Assembly: GCA_964558325.1 (NCBI GenBank)
Contig: CAZLCX010000010.1
Coordinates: 1-64,000, forward strand
DNA from: Halonatronomonas sp964558325
GTDB taxonomy: Bacteria > Bacillota > Halanaerobiia > Halanaerobiales > Halarsenatibacteraceae
DNA: 64,000 nucleotides
Direction: 5' to 3'
In this document: one piece after another, positions 1-7,248 of the stretch
Position numbering within the stretch: position 1 is the first letter of the stretch
How the letters are laid out: each line of letters starts with the position of its first letter
Position numbers and translations under genes: made by a program
The notes under the pieces: model-generated
Told to the model about the DNA's origin: nothing
Database searches by the model: none
Seen by the model: the letters and a program-made list of their open reading frames with translations, nothing else

Positions 1-2
1 TA

Positions 3-689
3 AATTTCGGAAGTATATTTCTAATCCTATCATTAATCCTAATCTACATAATCAAAGACTTCTTTTATTCTAAATTACAACAAATGAATACTGTTACCCA
101 GGTAGTCGAAAGTTTTCTTAAAGTTATCGACTCGAAAGATGATTATACAGAAGGCCACTGCGAACGGGTATCTCAATATGCAGGTATCCTCTGTCGCAAG
201 GCTGGTTTAAAGCATAATCAGGTTGAAAAAATTGTCAATATGGCCAAGATTCATGATATAGGAAAGATTAGTGTGCCTGATAAAATACTAAAAAGTTCAG
301 GCAAATTATCTGATAAAGAGTATGCAGAAATGAAAAACCATAGTAAATATGGATATGAGATATTAGAAGATCTTGATATCTTTAAAAAAGATTTAGAAAT
401 TATCAAACATCATCACGAAAGATATGACGGTAATGGCTATCCTGATGGTTTAAAAGGTGACGACATTCCACTTGGCTCCAGAATCCTGGCAATCTGTGAT
501 GCCTACGATGTTATGTCCACCGGGCGAGTTTATAAACCTGCCTTAACCAGGAAAGAAATAATTGCAGAATTTGAAAAATGCTCTGGAAAACAGTTTGATC
601 CTAATTATACTGATATGATGATTGAACTAATAAAAGAAGAAGAATTTGGAGGGATAATGGCAGATGAAAAAGTTAAAAAAGCAAATTGA
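3..689 (+). CDS. HD-GYP domain protein, C-terminal part (5' end outside window)
   Basis: The reading frame is open to the left window edge. The residues before the first in-window Met (position 84) are strongly hydrophobic and end in a charged stretch, so this is the last membrane helix of a larger membrane protein whose N-terminus lies outside. The soluble part is a full HD-GYP domain: the metal-binding HD pair in HDIGK, then HHERYDGNGYP with the GYP signature, then ILAICDAYDVM. Known family role: hydrolysis of cyclic di-GMP (some members act on cGAMP). The catalytic residues look intact, so an active phosphodiesterase is inferred. The N-terminal sensor is unknown because it is not in the window. 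The 3' end overlaps the next gene by 26 bases, suggesting translational coupling. Confidence 0.9.
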   Translation, partial: NFGSIFLILSLILIYIIKDFFYSKLQQMNTVTQVVESFLKVIDSKDDYTEGHCERVSQYAGILCRKAGLKHNQVEKIVNMAKIHDIGKISVPDKILKSSGKLSDKEYAEMKNHSKYGYEILEDLDIFKKDLEIIKHHHERYDGNGYPDGLKGDDIPLGSRILAICDAYDVMSTGRVYKPALTRKEIIAEFEKCSGKQFDPNYTDMMIELIKEEEFGGIMADEKVKKAN

Positions 690-1275
690 GTCTATCGATG
701 GAGTAATATCCTGTAGATTAACAGGAGAAAATGAAATAGATGAAGTTCATATAATTTCAGATGATTCCAGAATGCCAAAAAGAATTGTCAGGGATATTGA
801 AACTATTGTTTTAGTTGAAACAGGGGAAGAACTTAATCATAAAAAGATAAGTATTGCATCCCTTACTAATTACAGTGAAGGTAATAACGAAAGAGCAATA
901 GAGCTGATAAGTGTTTACCATGAAAATAATAAACCTATCTGCAATTACAAACTAAAAATAGGCAATGAGATGAAAAATGAATCCATTGAAGGTTCCAACG
1001 TCGAAGGAATTGCCTGGTTATCAGCCAAAGGAATGATAGAGGTTATAGAAAAATATGAATTAATTAATGGCAACATTCAGATGGAAAATGTCTGTTTAAC
1101 AGGAAAAGATAGCAATGCTGTACTTGTTGAATTACAGATATTCCTGGGTAGAAATTTTCAGAGCGGCCAGAAATTATTAGGTGCTGTTTATATTAATAAT
1201 AATCTACCTCTGGCAGCTGCCAAAGCAGCCCTTAAGGCTTTAAATAGACAGATAAACTATACAGAAACAATCTAA
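664..1275 (+). CDS. conserved-looking protein of unknown function coupled to HD-GYP gene
   Basis: A 203-residue soluble protein with no family I can name with confidence. The ATG at 664 has GGAGGG at 648-653, and the first codons overlap the end of the HD-GYP gene. The N-terminal half contains a short basic segment followed by a motif ending in HKKIS. The C-terminal half has an Ala/Leu-rich helix near its end. No signal peptide, membrane helix or cysteine pair is seen. The overlap suggests that it partners or is co-regulated with the HD-GYP phosphodiesterase. It ends convergently with the downstream CPBP gene, the two stop regions overlapping by four bases. No function is assigned. Confidence 0.75.
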   Translation: MKKLKKQIESIDGVISCRLTGENEIDEVHIISDDSRMPKRIVRDIETIVLVETGEELNHKKISIASLTNYSEGNNERAIELISVYHENNKPICNYKLKIGNEMKNESIEGSNVEGIAWLSAKGMIEVIEKYELINGNIQMENVCLTGKDSNAVLVELQIFLGRNFQSGQKLLGAVYINNNLPLAAAKAALKALNRQINYTETI

Positions 1276-2096
1276 TTATCAAGGGCATCTCGTTTTATTA
1301 AAAAGAGAACAAAGAGTAAATATAAACCGATTAGAAAGTAATTGCCTTCAACTGGAAATTCAAAAATCTCTTCAGTAAAATAATAGGTGAAATTAAATAA
1401 AATAACAGCTAATAAACTTCTGCCTGTTCTATTGTAAACCCAGGTTAGGATAATAGCAAGAATTAATATATTCATCTGATATAACCAGAATTGAATGGAA
1501 GCAACTGTCATTGACGAATGACTTGTCCCAATAATAAAATACAAGGGAGCCTGCCAGATAATCATTGCCAGACCAACTGCCAGTCCGGATTTTAATGATG
1601 ACCAGCCAAGTTGGAGCTCAAAGAGAGCAATCCCCCTCCAGGCCAACTCTTCATAGATAGCCGGGATTAATAATAAGATTATAAAAACTGGTCCTAAATT
1701 AAATAAACTCTCAAATGATATTTGTGCCATATAAGATATCTGATTATTTAAAAAGAGTTTATTAAACCCACCAGTTATTAAATTAAATGTAACTGGGATT
1801 ATTATAATGAATAATGCCCATTTGAGCGAAAAATTTCTTTTCGTTAATAACTCTTCTTTTATTCGCTGCCTACCCCAGGAACCATAATTCCCATAGATAA
1901 ATATTATTGAGGAAACTATTAACATAAATTTTCCTAATAAATAAAATCCCATCACAAAATTACTTTCAACCATTGATTCCTGACTTACAGCTGCCGGCAA
2001 CCAGGCTAACCAACTTAAGACAATTGCCAGCCTGATAAATCCTATTCCCCGTTTAAGGCCAATTTCAGTCCTCTTAATTTTATTATTATCCCTCAC
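1272..2096 (-). CDS. CPBP-family intramembrane protease homologue, probably degenerate
   Basis: A 274-residue polytopic membrane protein with about seven or eight hydrophobic segments. Motif 1 of the CPBP (CAAX protease/bacteriocin-processing) family is present as EELAWRG, matching EExxxR. The two later motifs normally supply catalytic histidines (FxxxH and HxxxN). Here they read MIIWQAP and ILFNFTYY, with Gln and Asn in the expected His positions. It may therefore be a non-catalytic member or use other residues. The start is GTG, chosen because a run of five G (about 2105-2109) lies some eight bases upstream and the next in-frame Met would delete part of the first helix. It is transcribed opposite to its neighbours. 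Confidence 0.8.
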   Translation of the reverse strand: MRDNNKIKRTEIGLKRGIGFIRLAIVLSWLAWLPAAVSQESMVESNFVMGFYLLGKFMLIVSSIIFIYGNYGSWGRQRIKEELLTKRNFSLKWALFIIIIPVTFNLITGGFNKLFLNNQISYMAQISFESLFNLGPVFIILLLIPAIYEELAWRGIALFELQLGWSSLKSGLAVGLAMIIWQAPLYFIIGTSHSSMTVASIQFWLYQMNILILAIILTWVYNRTGRSLLAVILFNFTYYFTEEIFEFPVEGNYFLIGLYLLFVLFLIKRDALDN

Positions 2097-2218
2097 AGGC
2101 CAACCCCCTTTTATCAGTAATTTATACCTTATAATTCAAGGTGAATAAGATATATCCTGCAAAATCTTTTTTAAAATTAAAGAAGTTTAAAACTTATAAG
2201 TTAAAACTGATCTAAATT

Positions 2219-2287
2219 TGTAAACCAGTTTACATACATACCCCCTGAGGGGTATTATAATGATATTAGTCTACCCGCCAGGGGTAT
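2219..2287 (+). promoter_or_regulatory. promoter with three palindromes, CsoR/CstR-like operators
   Basis: A possible -35 TTTACA (2229-2234) and -10 TATTAT (2253-2258), 18 bases apart, precede the permease genes. A perfect 18-bp palindrome ATACCCCCTGAGGGGTAT (2238-2255) fills the spacer and touches the -10. A second, looser copy with TACCC and GGGTA arms lies at 2272-2286. The pattern resembles operators of the CsoR/CstR/RcnR family (inference). A different palindrome, TGTAAACCAGTTTACA (2219-2234), covers the -35. Two classes of repressor site on one promoter are thus possible. Confidence 0.55.
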
Positions 2288-2310
2288 AAGCTTATAAGGA
2301 GGAAAAATCA

Positions 2311-2793
2311 ATGGAAGCATTATACATTATTATGTTTGTATTATTAATCGTTTCATTTGTTTTTGATAAAGACAAAACTATCTCATCTGTCAAAAGAGGT
2401 AGAGATAAATTCATGAAAATTCTACCTGGATATTTAAAACTTCTTGTTATTATTTCACTTGTATTACTTTTTTCTGAAGATTTAATTGTGGAATATCTAG
2501 GTGGTCAAAATATAATTCTTGGTAGCATTATGGGCTTAATTATTGGTTCAATCACAATGATGCCTGGTTTTATAGCCTATCCACTAGCCGGTGTCTTACT
2601 GTCAAGAGGAGTAAGTTATATGGTTATTGCCTCATTTATTACCACCTTAATGATGGTTGGTGTTGTCACTTATCCAGTTGAAAAAGAATATATGGGTACC
2701 AGGGCTACTATTTATAGAAATGTTGCAAGTCTGATTATTGCAGCCTTAATAACAATATCAATGGGCTTATTTTATGGAGAGGTGTTATTCTAA
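2311..2793 (+). CDS. permease half, ArsP/DUF318-type, N-terminal part
   Basis: A 160-residue membrane protein with about four hydrophobic helices, including a Gly/Ile-rich segment followed by MMPGFIAYPLAG, typical of the predicted permease family PF03773 (ArsP/DUF318). The full-length family has about twice this length. Here the second half is the next gene, so the pair probably forms one transporter. AAGGAGG at 2296-2302 sits eight bases before the ATG. The substrate cannot be read from sequence: arsenic, organoarsenical, sulfur or metal species are all conceivable. The CsoR/CstR-like palindromes in the promoter would favour a metal or sulfur link (inference). Confidence 0.8.
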   Translation: MEALYIIMFVLLIVSFVFDKDKTISSVKRGRDKFMKILPGYLKLLVIISLVLLFSEDLIVEYLGGQNIILGSIMGLIIGSITMMPGFIAYPLAGVLLSRGVSYMVIASFITTLMMVGVVTYPVEKEYMGTRATIYRNVASLIIAALITISMGLFYGEVLF

Positions 2794-2794
2794 A

Positions 2795-3328
2795 ATGAAA
2801 AAGAAAAAATCTAACAATAAATTAAATTATAGCATATTTGGTATCTTTGTTGGTTTTCTTATTATCTCGAGAGTCATCAATTACGATCTTGGCATAGAGA
2901 TGGGGAATAATTTCTGGATTTTCGCCAGGGATATGATCTTAATTCTTCCACCAGCCTTTGTCATCATCGGCTTATTTGAAATCTGGGTCGATAGAGAAAC
3001 AATTGAAAATAATTTTGGGGAAACTTCTGGAATCAAAAAGCATATATACGCAATTTTACTCGCAGCAACAACAGTTGGCGGTACATTTGTCGCCTTCCCA
3101 GTTGCCAATTCATTATATCATAAAGGAGCAGATTATAGCTCAATATTCACCTATATAACATCTGCATCACTGGTTATGATTCCAATGAGTATTATGGAGG
3201 CATCGATCCTTGGCTTAGAATTTACTTTAATAAGAATTGGAATATCTTTACCACTGGTTATTATAAGTTCAATAATACTTGCTTCCCTATTCCAGGAATA
3301 TCATTACCAATTACCAAGTGATGTTTAA
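2795..3328 (+). CDS. permease half, ArsP/DUF318-type, C-terminal part
   Basis: A 178-residue membrane protein with about five helices, the partner half of the upstream permease. The chosen start is the ATG at 2795, one base after the upstream stop codon. An earlier in-frame ATG at 2774 lies inside the upstream gene and overlaps the GGAGAGG ribosome-binding site (2776-2782), so it is less likely. The protein contains GGTFVAFPVANSLYHKG, the counterpart of the first half's MPGFIAYPLAGVLLSRG, as expected for an internally duplicated transporter. It ends two bases before the convergent DUF1028 gene, with no evident terminator between them. Confidence 0.8.
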   Translation: MKKKKSNNKLNYSIFGIFVGFLIISRVINYDLGIEMGNNFWIFARDMILILPPAFVIIGLFEIWVDRETIENNFGETSGIKKHIYAILLAATTVGGTFVAFPVANSLYHKGADYSSIFTYITSASLVMIPMSIMEASILGLEFTLIRIGISLPLVIISSIILASLFQEYHYQLPSDV

Positions 3329-3329
3329 A

Positions 3330-4196
3330 TTAAGCTCTGTTTCTTAAATATTCAAGAATATCTATAGGCATTGTTTTACCTTCAGGAATTCTTTCTTCAA
3401 AATTTTCTCTGGAGTAAAAACTATTTAATGCCTTTTTGAAGTCCTGATTGAACTTGCCATCAACAGGACCATCATATAAGCCAAAGTCAATTAATAATTC
3501 CTGAACTTCAATCAATTGCTGGCCTTTAAGCTCAACATGTTCAACATCATTCTCCAAAAAATAGAGATAAAATAGATCAAGCAGCTCGGCCAGCTTCTCT
3601 ATTGGTTCAGGATGGTCATCAACCCTCAAATCAATATATTTATCAGTTAATCCTCCATACCCGCCATTCTCTTTATAAACCAGGAGGGCTGCTGCCTGCT
3701 GACCCCTGGAATCTCCACCGGCTGACTGACCTGCCTGTAGAGCTTTTAATAACCTATCAGCAAGCCGACCTTCTGTTTTCTCAAAAATTCTGGCCATCTC
3801 TTCAACTGTTGCTTGATTAACCAGAATATTTCCCTGAACAGCATAATTATCTCCAGTTATGCCTCCGGCCCAATCCAGACATTCAGAGCCAGTAAAATTA
3901 GCAGAACGACCTTTAAAATCAACAATGCCTAGCTGTCGGTGAGAAGAACCATCATCACTGTCTGTCAATATTTCTATAACCTCTGATGGTGAATTTCCCT
4001 TTTCTAATAGTTCAATTCCATCTGGACCATAGGCAGGATTAGCCAATGCCTGGGTTGCAATGGCACCAACACCTGCTTTAATATATGGCACTATAGCACC
4101 AGCTGCTAAAAACTTAGACTGAACTGCCACTCCAAGCTCTTCTGTCTCAGGGTCAAATCCAACAATAGAAAATGTAGAAGTCTTTTTAGTTTTCAT
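3330..4196 (-). CDS. DUF1028 family Ntn-hydrolase-like protein with peptidoglycan-binding-like tail
   Basis: A 288-residue protein. Residues about 7-215 match the DUF1028 family: an N-terminal TFSIVGFDPETEELGVAVQS, then GVGAIATQALANPAYGP and a QAGQSAGGDSRGQQAAALLV segment. The family has an N-terminal-nucleophile hydrolase-like fold and no well-established substrate. The last ~60 residues (LIDFGLYDGPVDGKFNQDFK) resemble the putative peptidoglycan-binding repeat often found at the end of DUF1028 proteins. No signal peptide is seen. The start is ATG with AAAGGAAG just upstream. It has its own promoter and a long purine-rich leader (see that entry). The biochemical role is unknown. Confidence 0.85.
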   Translation of the reverse strand: MKTKKTSTFSIVGFDPETEELGVAVQSKFLAAGAIVPYIKAGVGAIATQALANPAYGPDGIELLEKGNSPSEVIEILTDSDDGSSHRQLGIVDFKGRSANFTGSECLDWAGGITGDNYAVQGNILVNQATVEEMARIFEKTEGRLADRLLKALQAGQSAGGDSRGQQAAALLVYKENGGYGGLTDKYIDLRVDDHPEPIEKLAELLDLFYLYFLENDVEHVELKGQQLIEVQELLIDFGLYDGPVDGKFNQDFKKALNSFYSRENFEERIPEGKTMPIDILEYLRNRA

Positions 4197-4328
4197 TATC
4201 TCACTTCCTTTTTAAAAATTAATTACATTTTAATATTGACCAAAATCGACTTAGCATAAAACTTTAATATACCATCCCCGCCTCACCCCTACTACATCTC
4301 TACCTCTCCAATTTAAGCTCTTATTCTA

Positions 4329-4357
4329 ATTATATTTTTAAAGCAATAAGAATGCAA
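4329..4357 (-). promoter_or_regulatory. promoter of the DUF1028 gene
   Basis: Minus strand TTGCAT (4352-4357) and TATAAT (4329-4334) with 17-base spacing, placed just after the atp operon terminator. It predicts a transcript start near 4322 and a leader of about 125 bases, of which 4262-4315 is unusually purine-rich, with several GG and GGGG runs. Confidence 0.6.
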
Positions 4358-4370
4358 CCTATTTAATTAG

Positions 4371-4404
4371 CAAAAAGCCAGCCGCATTATAAATACGACT
4401 GACT
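4371..4404 (-). terminator. terminator of the atp operon
   Basis: On the minus strand a 12-bp stem (arms 4393-4404 and 4376-4387, with G-U pairs, five-base loop) is followed by a short T run, 18 bases after the atpC stop. It is a convincing intrinsic terminator for the long minus-strand operon. Confidence 0.8.
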
Positions 4405-4421
4405 CATTAATTACAAAGCTA

Positions 4422-4841
4422 TTAATCTCCAAATTTATTTGATTTTGACTTGGCTGCATTAATTCTGCTAATAGCTCTGTCTAAAGCAGCCTCAGCCCGG
4501 GCCTGCTCAAGCTTAGACTGTTCTTCTCTTAATCTTCTTTCAGCCCTTTCCTTAGCCTTTTTAGCCCTCTGAAGATCAATCTCCTCAGGCAGTTCTGCTG
4601 TCCTGACAATCAAATTTATTTTGTCTGGCTTTACTTCTAAAAAACCATCACTAATAGGTATTGGAATCTCTTTGCCATCATTTTTAACCCTGATCACTGA
4701 ATTTTCTAAAGCTGTCACAAGGGGGGTATGACCTGGCATAATACCTATGTTACCATCAATCGCCCTTGCAATAAGCATATCTACTTCATTGCTATATACA
4801 ACTCTTCTTGGAGTCGTTATATCTAATTGGACTTTGGCCAT
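4422..4841 (-). CDS. atpC: ATP synthase F1 epsilon subunit
   Basis: A 139-residue protein with the N-terminal beta-sandwich domain (VQLDITTPRRVVYSNEVDMLIARAIDGNIGIMPGHTPLVT; key PGHTPL element at about 37-42) and a C-terminal charged helical hairpin from about residue 88. Epsilon is part of the central stalk and can inhibit ATP hydrolysis. It is the last gene of the atp operon, two bases after atpD and followed by a terminator. Length and order are standard. Confidence 0.97.
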   Translation of the reverse strand: MAKVQLDITTPRRVVYSNEVDMLIARAIDGNIGIMPGHTPLVTALENSVIRVKNDGKEIPIPISDGFLEVKPDKINLIVRTAELPEEIDLQRAKKAKERAERRLREEQSKLEQARAEAALDRAISRINAAKSKSNKFGD

Positions 4842-4843
4842 AA

Positions 4844-6259
4844 TTAATCACCGGCTTCCAATTTCTTCGCTTTCTCGATAACCTCGTCGATTCCACCAAC
4901 CATATAAAAAGCTTCTTCTGGCTTATCATCATGTTTGCCATCCAGAATCTCTTTAAAACCTTTAATTGTCTCTTCTAAAGGAACATATTTACCAGGAACG
5001 TTGGTAAACTGCTCTGCAACAAAAAATGGCTGAGACAGGAATCTTTCAAGCCTTCTAGCTCTATTTACAACAATTTTATCCTCTTCAGATAATTCTTCCA
5101 TACCAAGTATAGCTATTATGTCCTGAAGATCATTATACTGCTGCAAAATCTCCTGGACCTGTCTGGCAACATCATAATGCTCCTGCCCTATGATTCTAGG
5201 CTCAAGGATCTGAGATGTTGAATCAAGGGGGTCAACTGCAGGATAAATACCCTTCTCAGAAATTGAACGGGATAATACAGTTGTTGAATCTAAATGAGCA
5301 AAGGTTGTTGCAGGCGCAGGGTCAGTCAGGTCATCAGCAGGAACATAAATAGCCTGGACAGATGTAATAGAACCCTTCTTAGTTGATGTTATTCTCTCCT
5401 GTAAAGCACCAACATCCTGGGCCAGGGTCGGTTGATAACCTACCTCAGAAGGCATTCTACCTAATAAAGCTGAAACCTCCTGGCCAGCCTGAATAAAACG
5501 GAAAATATTATCAATGAAAAGCAAAACATCCTGGCCTTCCTGATCTCTAAAGTATTCAGCCATTGTTAAACCAGTAAGTCCAACTCTCATTCTGGCTCCT
5601 GGGGGCTCATTCATCTGACCAAAGACCAGGGCAACCTTATCTAAGATATCAGCTTCCTGGAATTCACGATAAAGGTCATTACCCTCTCTGGTTCTTTCAC
5701 CTACACCAGAGAATACTGAATAACCACCATGCTCAATAGCTATGTTATTAATTAATTCCTGAATTAATACAGTTTTACCTACACCAGCACCACCAAAGAG
5801 TCCAACTTTTCCACCCCTTGAATAAGGTGCCAGCAAATCAATAACTTTTATTCCTGTTTCAAATACTTCTGTACTGGTAGCCTGATCTTCATATGCCGGC
5901 GGATCTCTATGAATCGGATGATTTTCAACAGCATCTACTTCACCCTTTTCGTCAATGGTTTCTCCTAAGACATTAAAAATCCTACCTAAAACCTCATCCC
6001 CAACAGGAACAGTAATTGGTGCATCCTGATCAATTGCTGTCATGCCCCGAACTAGTCCTTCTGTTGAATCCATCGCAACTGTACGAACCCTATTATCTCC
6101 CAGTTGCTGCATGACTTCACAGGTCAAATCTATTTCCCGTTCTTCATCTACAATTTTAACAGCATTATAAATATCAGGTAATTTTCCTGCTGGAAATTCC
6201 ATATCTACAACCGGTCCAATAACCTGAATTACTTTCCCGGTATCATTCTGATTACTCAC
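4844..6259 (-). CDS. atpD: ATP synthase F1 beta subunit (catalytic)
   Basis: A 471-residue catalytic subunit. The Walker A motif GGAGVGKT is at residues 156-163, the Walker B region is VLLFIDNIFRF, and the DELSEED element appears as MEELSEED. Together with alpha it forms the F1 hexamer that makes or hydrolyses ATP. It is preceded by a leader of about 50 bases after atpG containing a good Shine-Dalgarno sequence. No unusual insertion or missing catalytic residue is seen. Confidence 0.99.
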   Translation of the reverse strand: MSNQNDTGKVIQVIGPVVDMEFPAGKLPDIYNAVKIVDEEREIDLTCEVMQQLGDNRVRTVAMDSTEGLVRGMTAIDQDAPITVPVGDEVLGRIFNVLGETIDEKGEVDAVENHPIHRDPPAYEDQATSTEVFETGIKVIDLLAPYSRGGKVGLFGGAGVGKTVLIQELINNIAIEHGGYSVFSGVGERTREGNDLYREFQEADILDKVALVFGQMNEPPGARMRVGLTGLTMAEYFRDQEGQDVLLFIDNIFRFIQAGQEVSALLGRMPSEVGYQPTLAQDVGALQERITSTKKGSITSVQAIYVPADDLTDPAPATTFAHLDSTTVLSRSISEKGIYPAVDPLDSTSQILEPRIIGQEHYDVARQVQEILQQYNDLQDIIAILGMEELSEEDKIVVNRARRLERFLSQPFFVAEQFTNVPGKYVPLEETIKGFKEILDGKHDDKPEEAFYMVGGIDEVIEKAKKLEAGD

Positions 6260-6309
6260 ACTAATTCCTCCTTTGTTACAGCTAACAATAAGTTTTCTAT
6301 TTTTAAAAC

Positions 6310-7215
6310 CTACTTAAGTGCCTCTGCTCCACTTACTATTTCGTTAATCTCTTTTGTAATTGCTGACTGTCTTGCTCTATTATATGATAGTGTTAAATCA
6401 TCTATCATTTCAGTAGCATTTTCAGTAGCTGAATCCATGGCTGTCATTCTGGCTCCAAACTCACTTGCCTTGGATTCCAAAAGAGCAGCAAAAATTATAT
6501 TATTCAAATACTGAGGAAGTAATTCATCTAAAACTTCCTGGGTAGATGGTTCATACAAATAATCTACCTGCTGCTCGTTACCACTTTGATCTTCATCGGT
6601 ATTTTCTTCAGCCGTAGTTCTCATTTCTCCCCGTTCGCCTGGAGGTATAACAGGCAAAAGAGGCAATTCATATACAGTCTGATTCAAAGGTGAATCAAAG
6701 TGGGTATATATTAACCTGACTTCATTAATTTCTTCTTCCAGATAAGGATTCAAGAGATCATCGGTAATTGAACGGGCAAACCAGAAATCTGGATAATCAT
6801 CAATATTAATATATTTAGTCAATATATCCTGGTCATTTCTCAAAAAATGCTTATAACCCTTTCTCCCAATAGGAATTATTGGTCCTGGTTTATCTGCAAA
6901 AGACTGATCCGCCTGCTTTAAGACCCTTGAATTATATGCTCCACATAAGCCACGATCTCCTGTCACAACAATATAAAGAGTTGAATCAGTGGCAGAATCT
7001 GAAGCCTTTAAGAGAGGATGATCTTCAGTTTCCTCAGTATTCTTAACTATATCTTCTAAAATTTCTCTGGTCCGATTAAAAAATGGTCTTGCCGCCTCCG
7101 CTTTATCCTGGGCATTACGTAATTTAGCAGCTGCAACCATCTTCATCGCCCTGGTAATCTTCTTAGTATTTTCAACACTATTTATGCGTCTTTTAATATC
7201 ACGCATCGAATCCAT
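6310..7215 (-). CDS. atpG: ATP synthase F1 gamma subunit
   Basis: A 301-residue rotor-shaft subunit. The N-terminal helix (MRDIKRRINSVENTKKITRAMKMVAA) and the C-terminal helix (SATENATEMIDDLTLSYNRARQSAITKEI) are the conserved coiled coil that turns inside the alpha/beta hexamer. Compared with short gamma subunits there is an acidic linker at about residues 200-222 (EENTDEDQSGNEQQ), a plausible lineage-specific or halophile-type loop. The central VTGDRGLCGAYN motif is intact. The start is the ATG that follows GAGGTGAGTAATTT; a second Met lies three codons later. Confidence 0.97.
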   Translation of the reverse strand: MDSMRDIKRRINSVENTKKITRAMKMVAAAKLRNAQDKAEAARPFFNRTREILEDIVKNTEETEDHPLLKASDSATDSTLYIVVTGDRGLCGAYNSRVLKQADQSFADKPGPIIPIGRKGYKHFLRNDQDILTKYINIDDYPDFWFARSITDDLLNPYLEEEINEVRLIYTHFDSPLNQTVYELPLLPVIPPGERGEMRTTAEENTDEDQSGNEQQVDYLYEPSTQEVLDELLPQYLNNIIFAALLESKASEFGARMTAMDSATENATEMIDDLTLSYNRARQSAITKEINEIVSGAEALK

Positions 7216-7248
7216 AAATTACTCACCTCTATTCTCTACCTCAATAAA

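Noticed and set aside
2191..2202. Palindrome AACTTATAAGTT upstream of the permease promoter as an operator
   Set aside because: It is AT-only apart from one C and one G, short, and expected by chance in this AT-rich gap.
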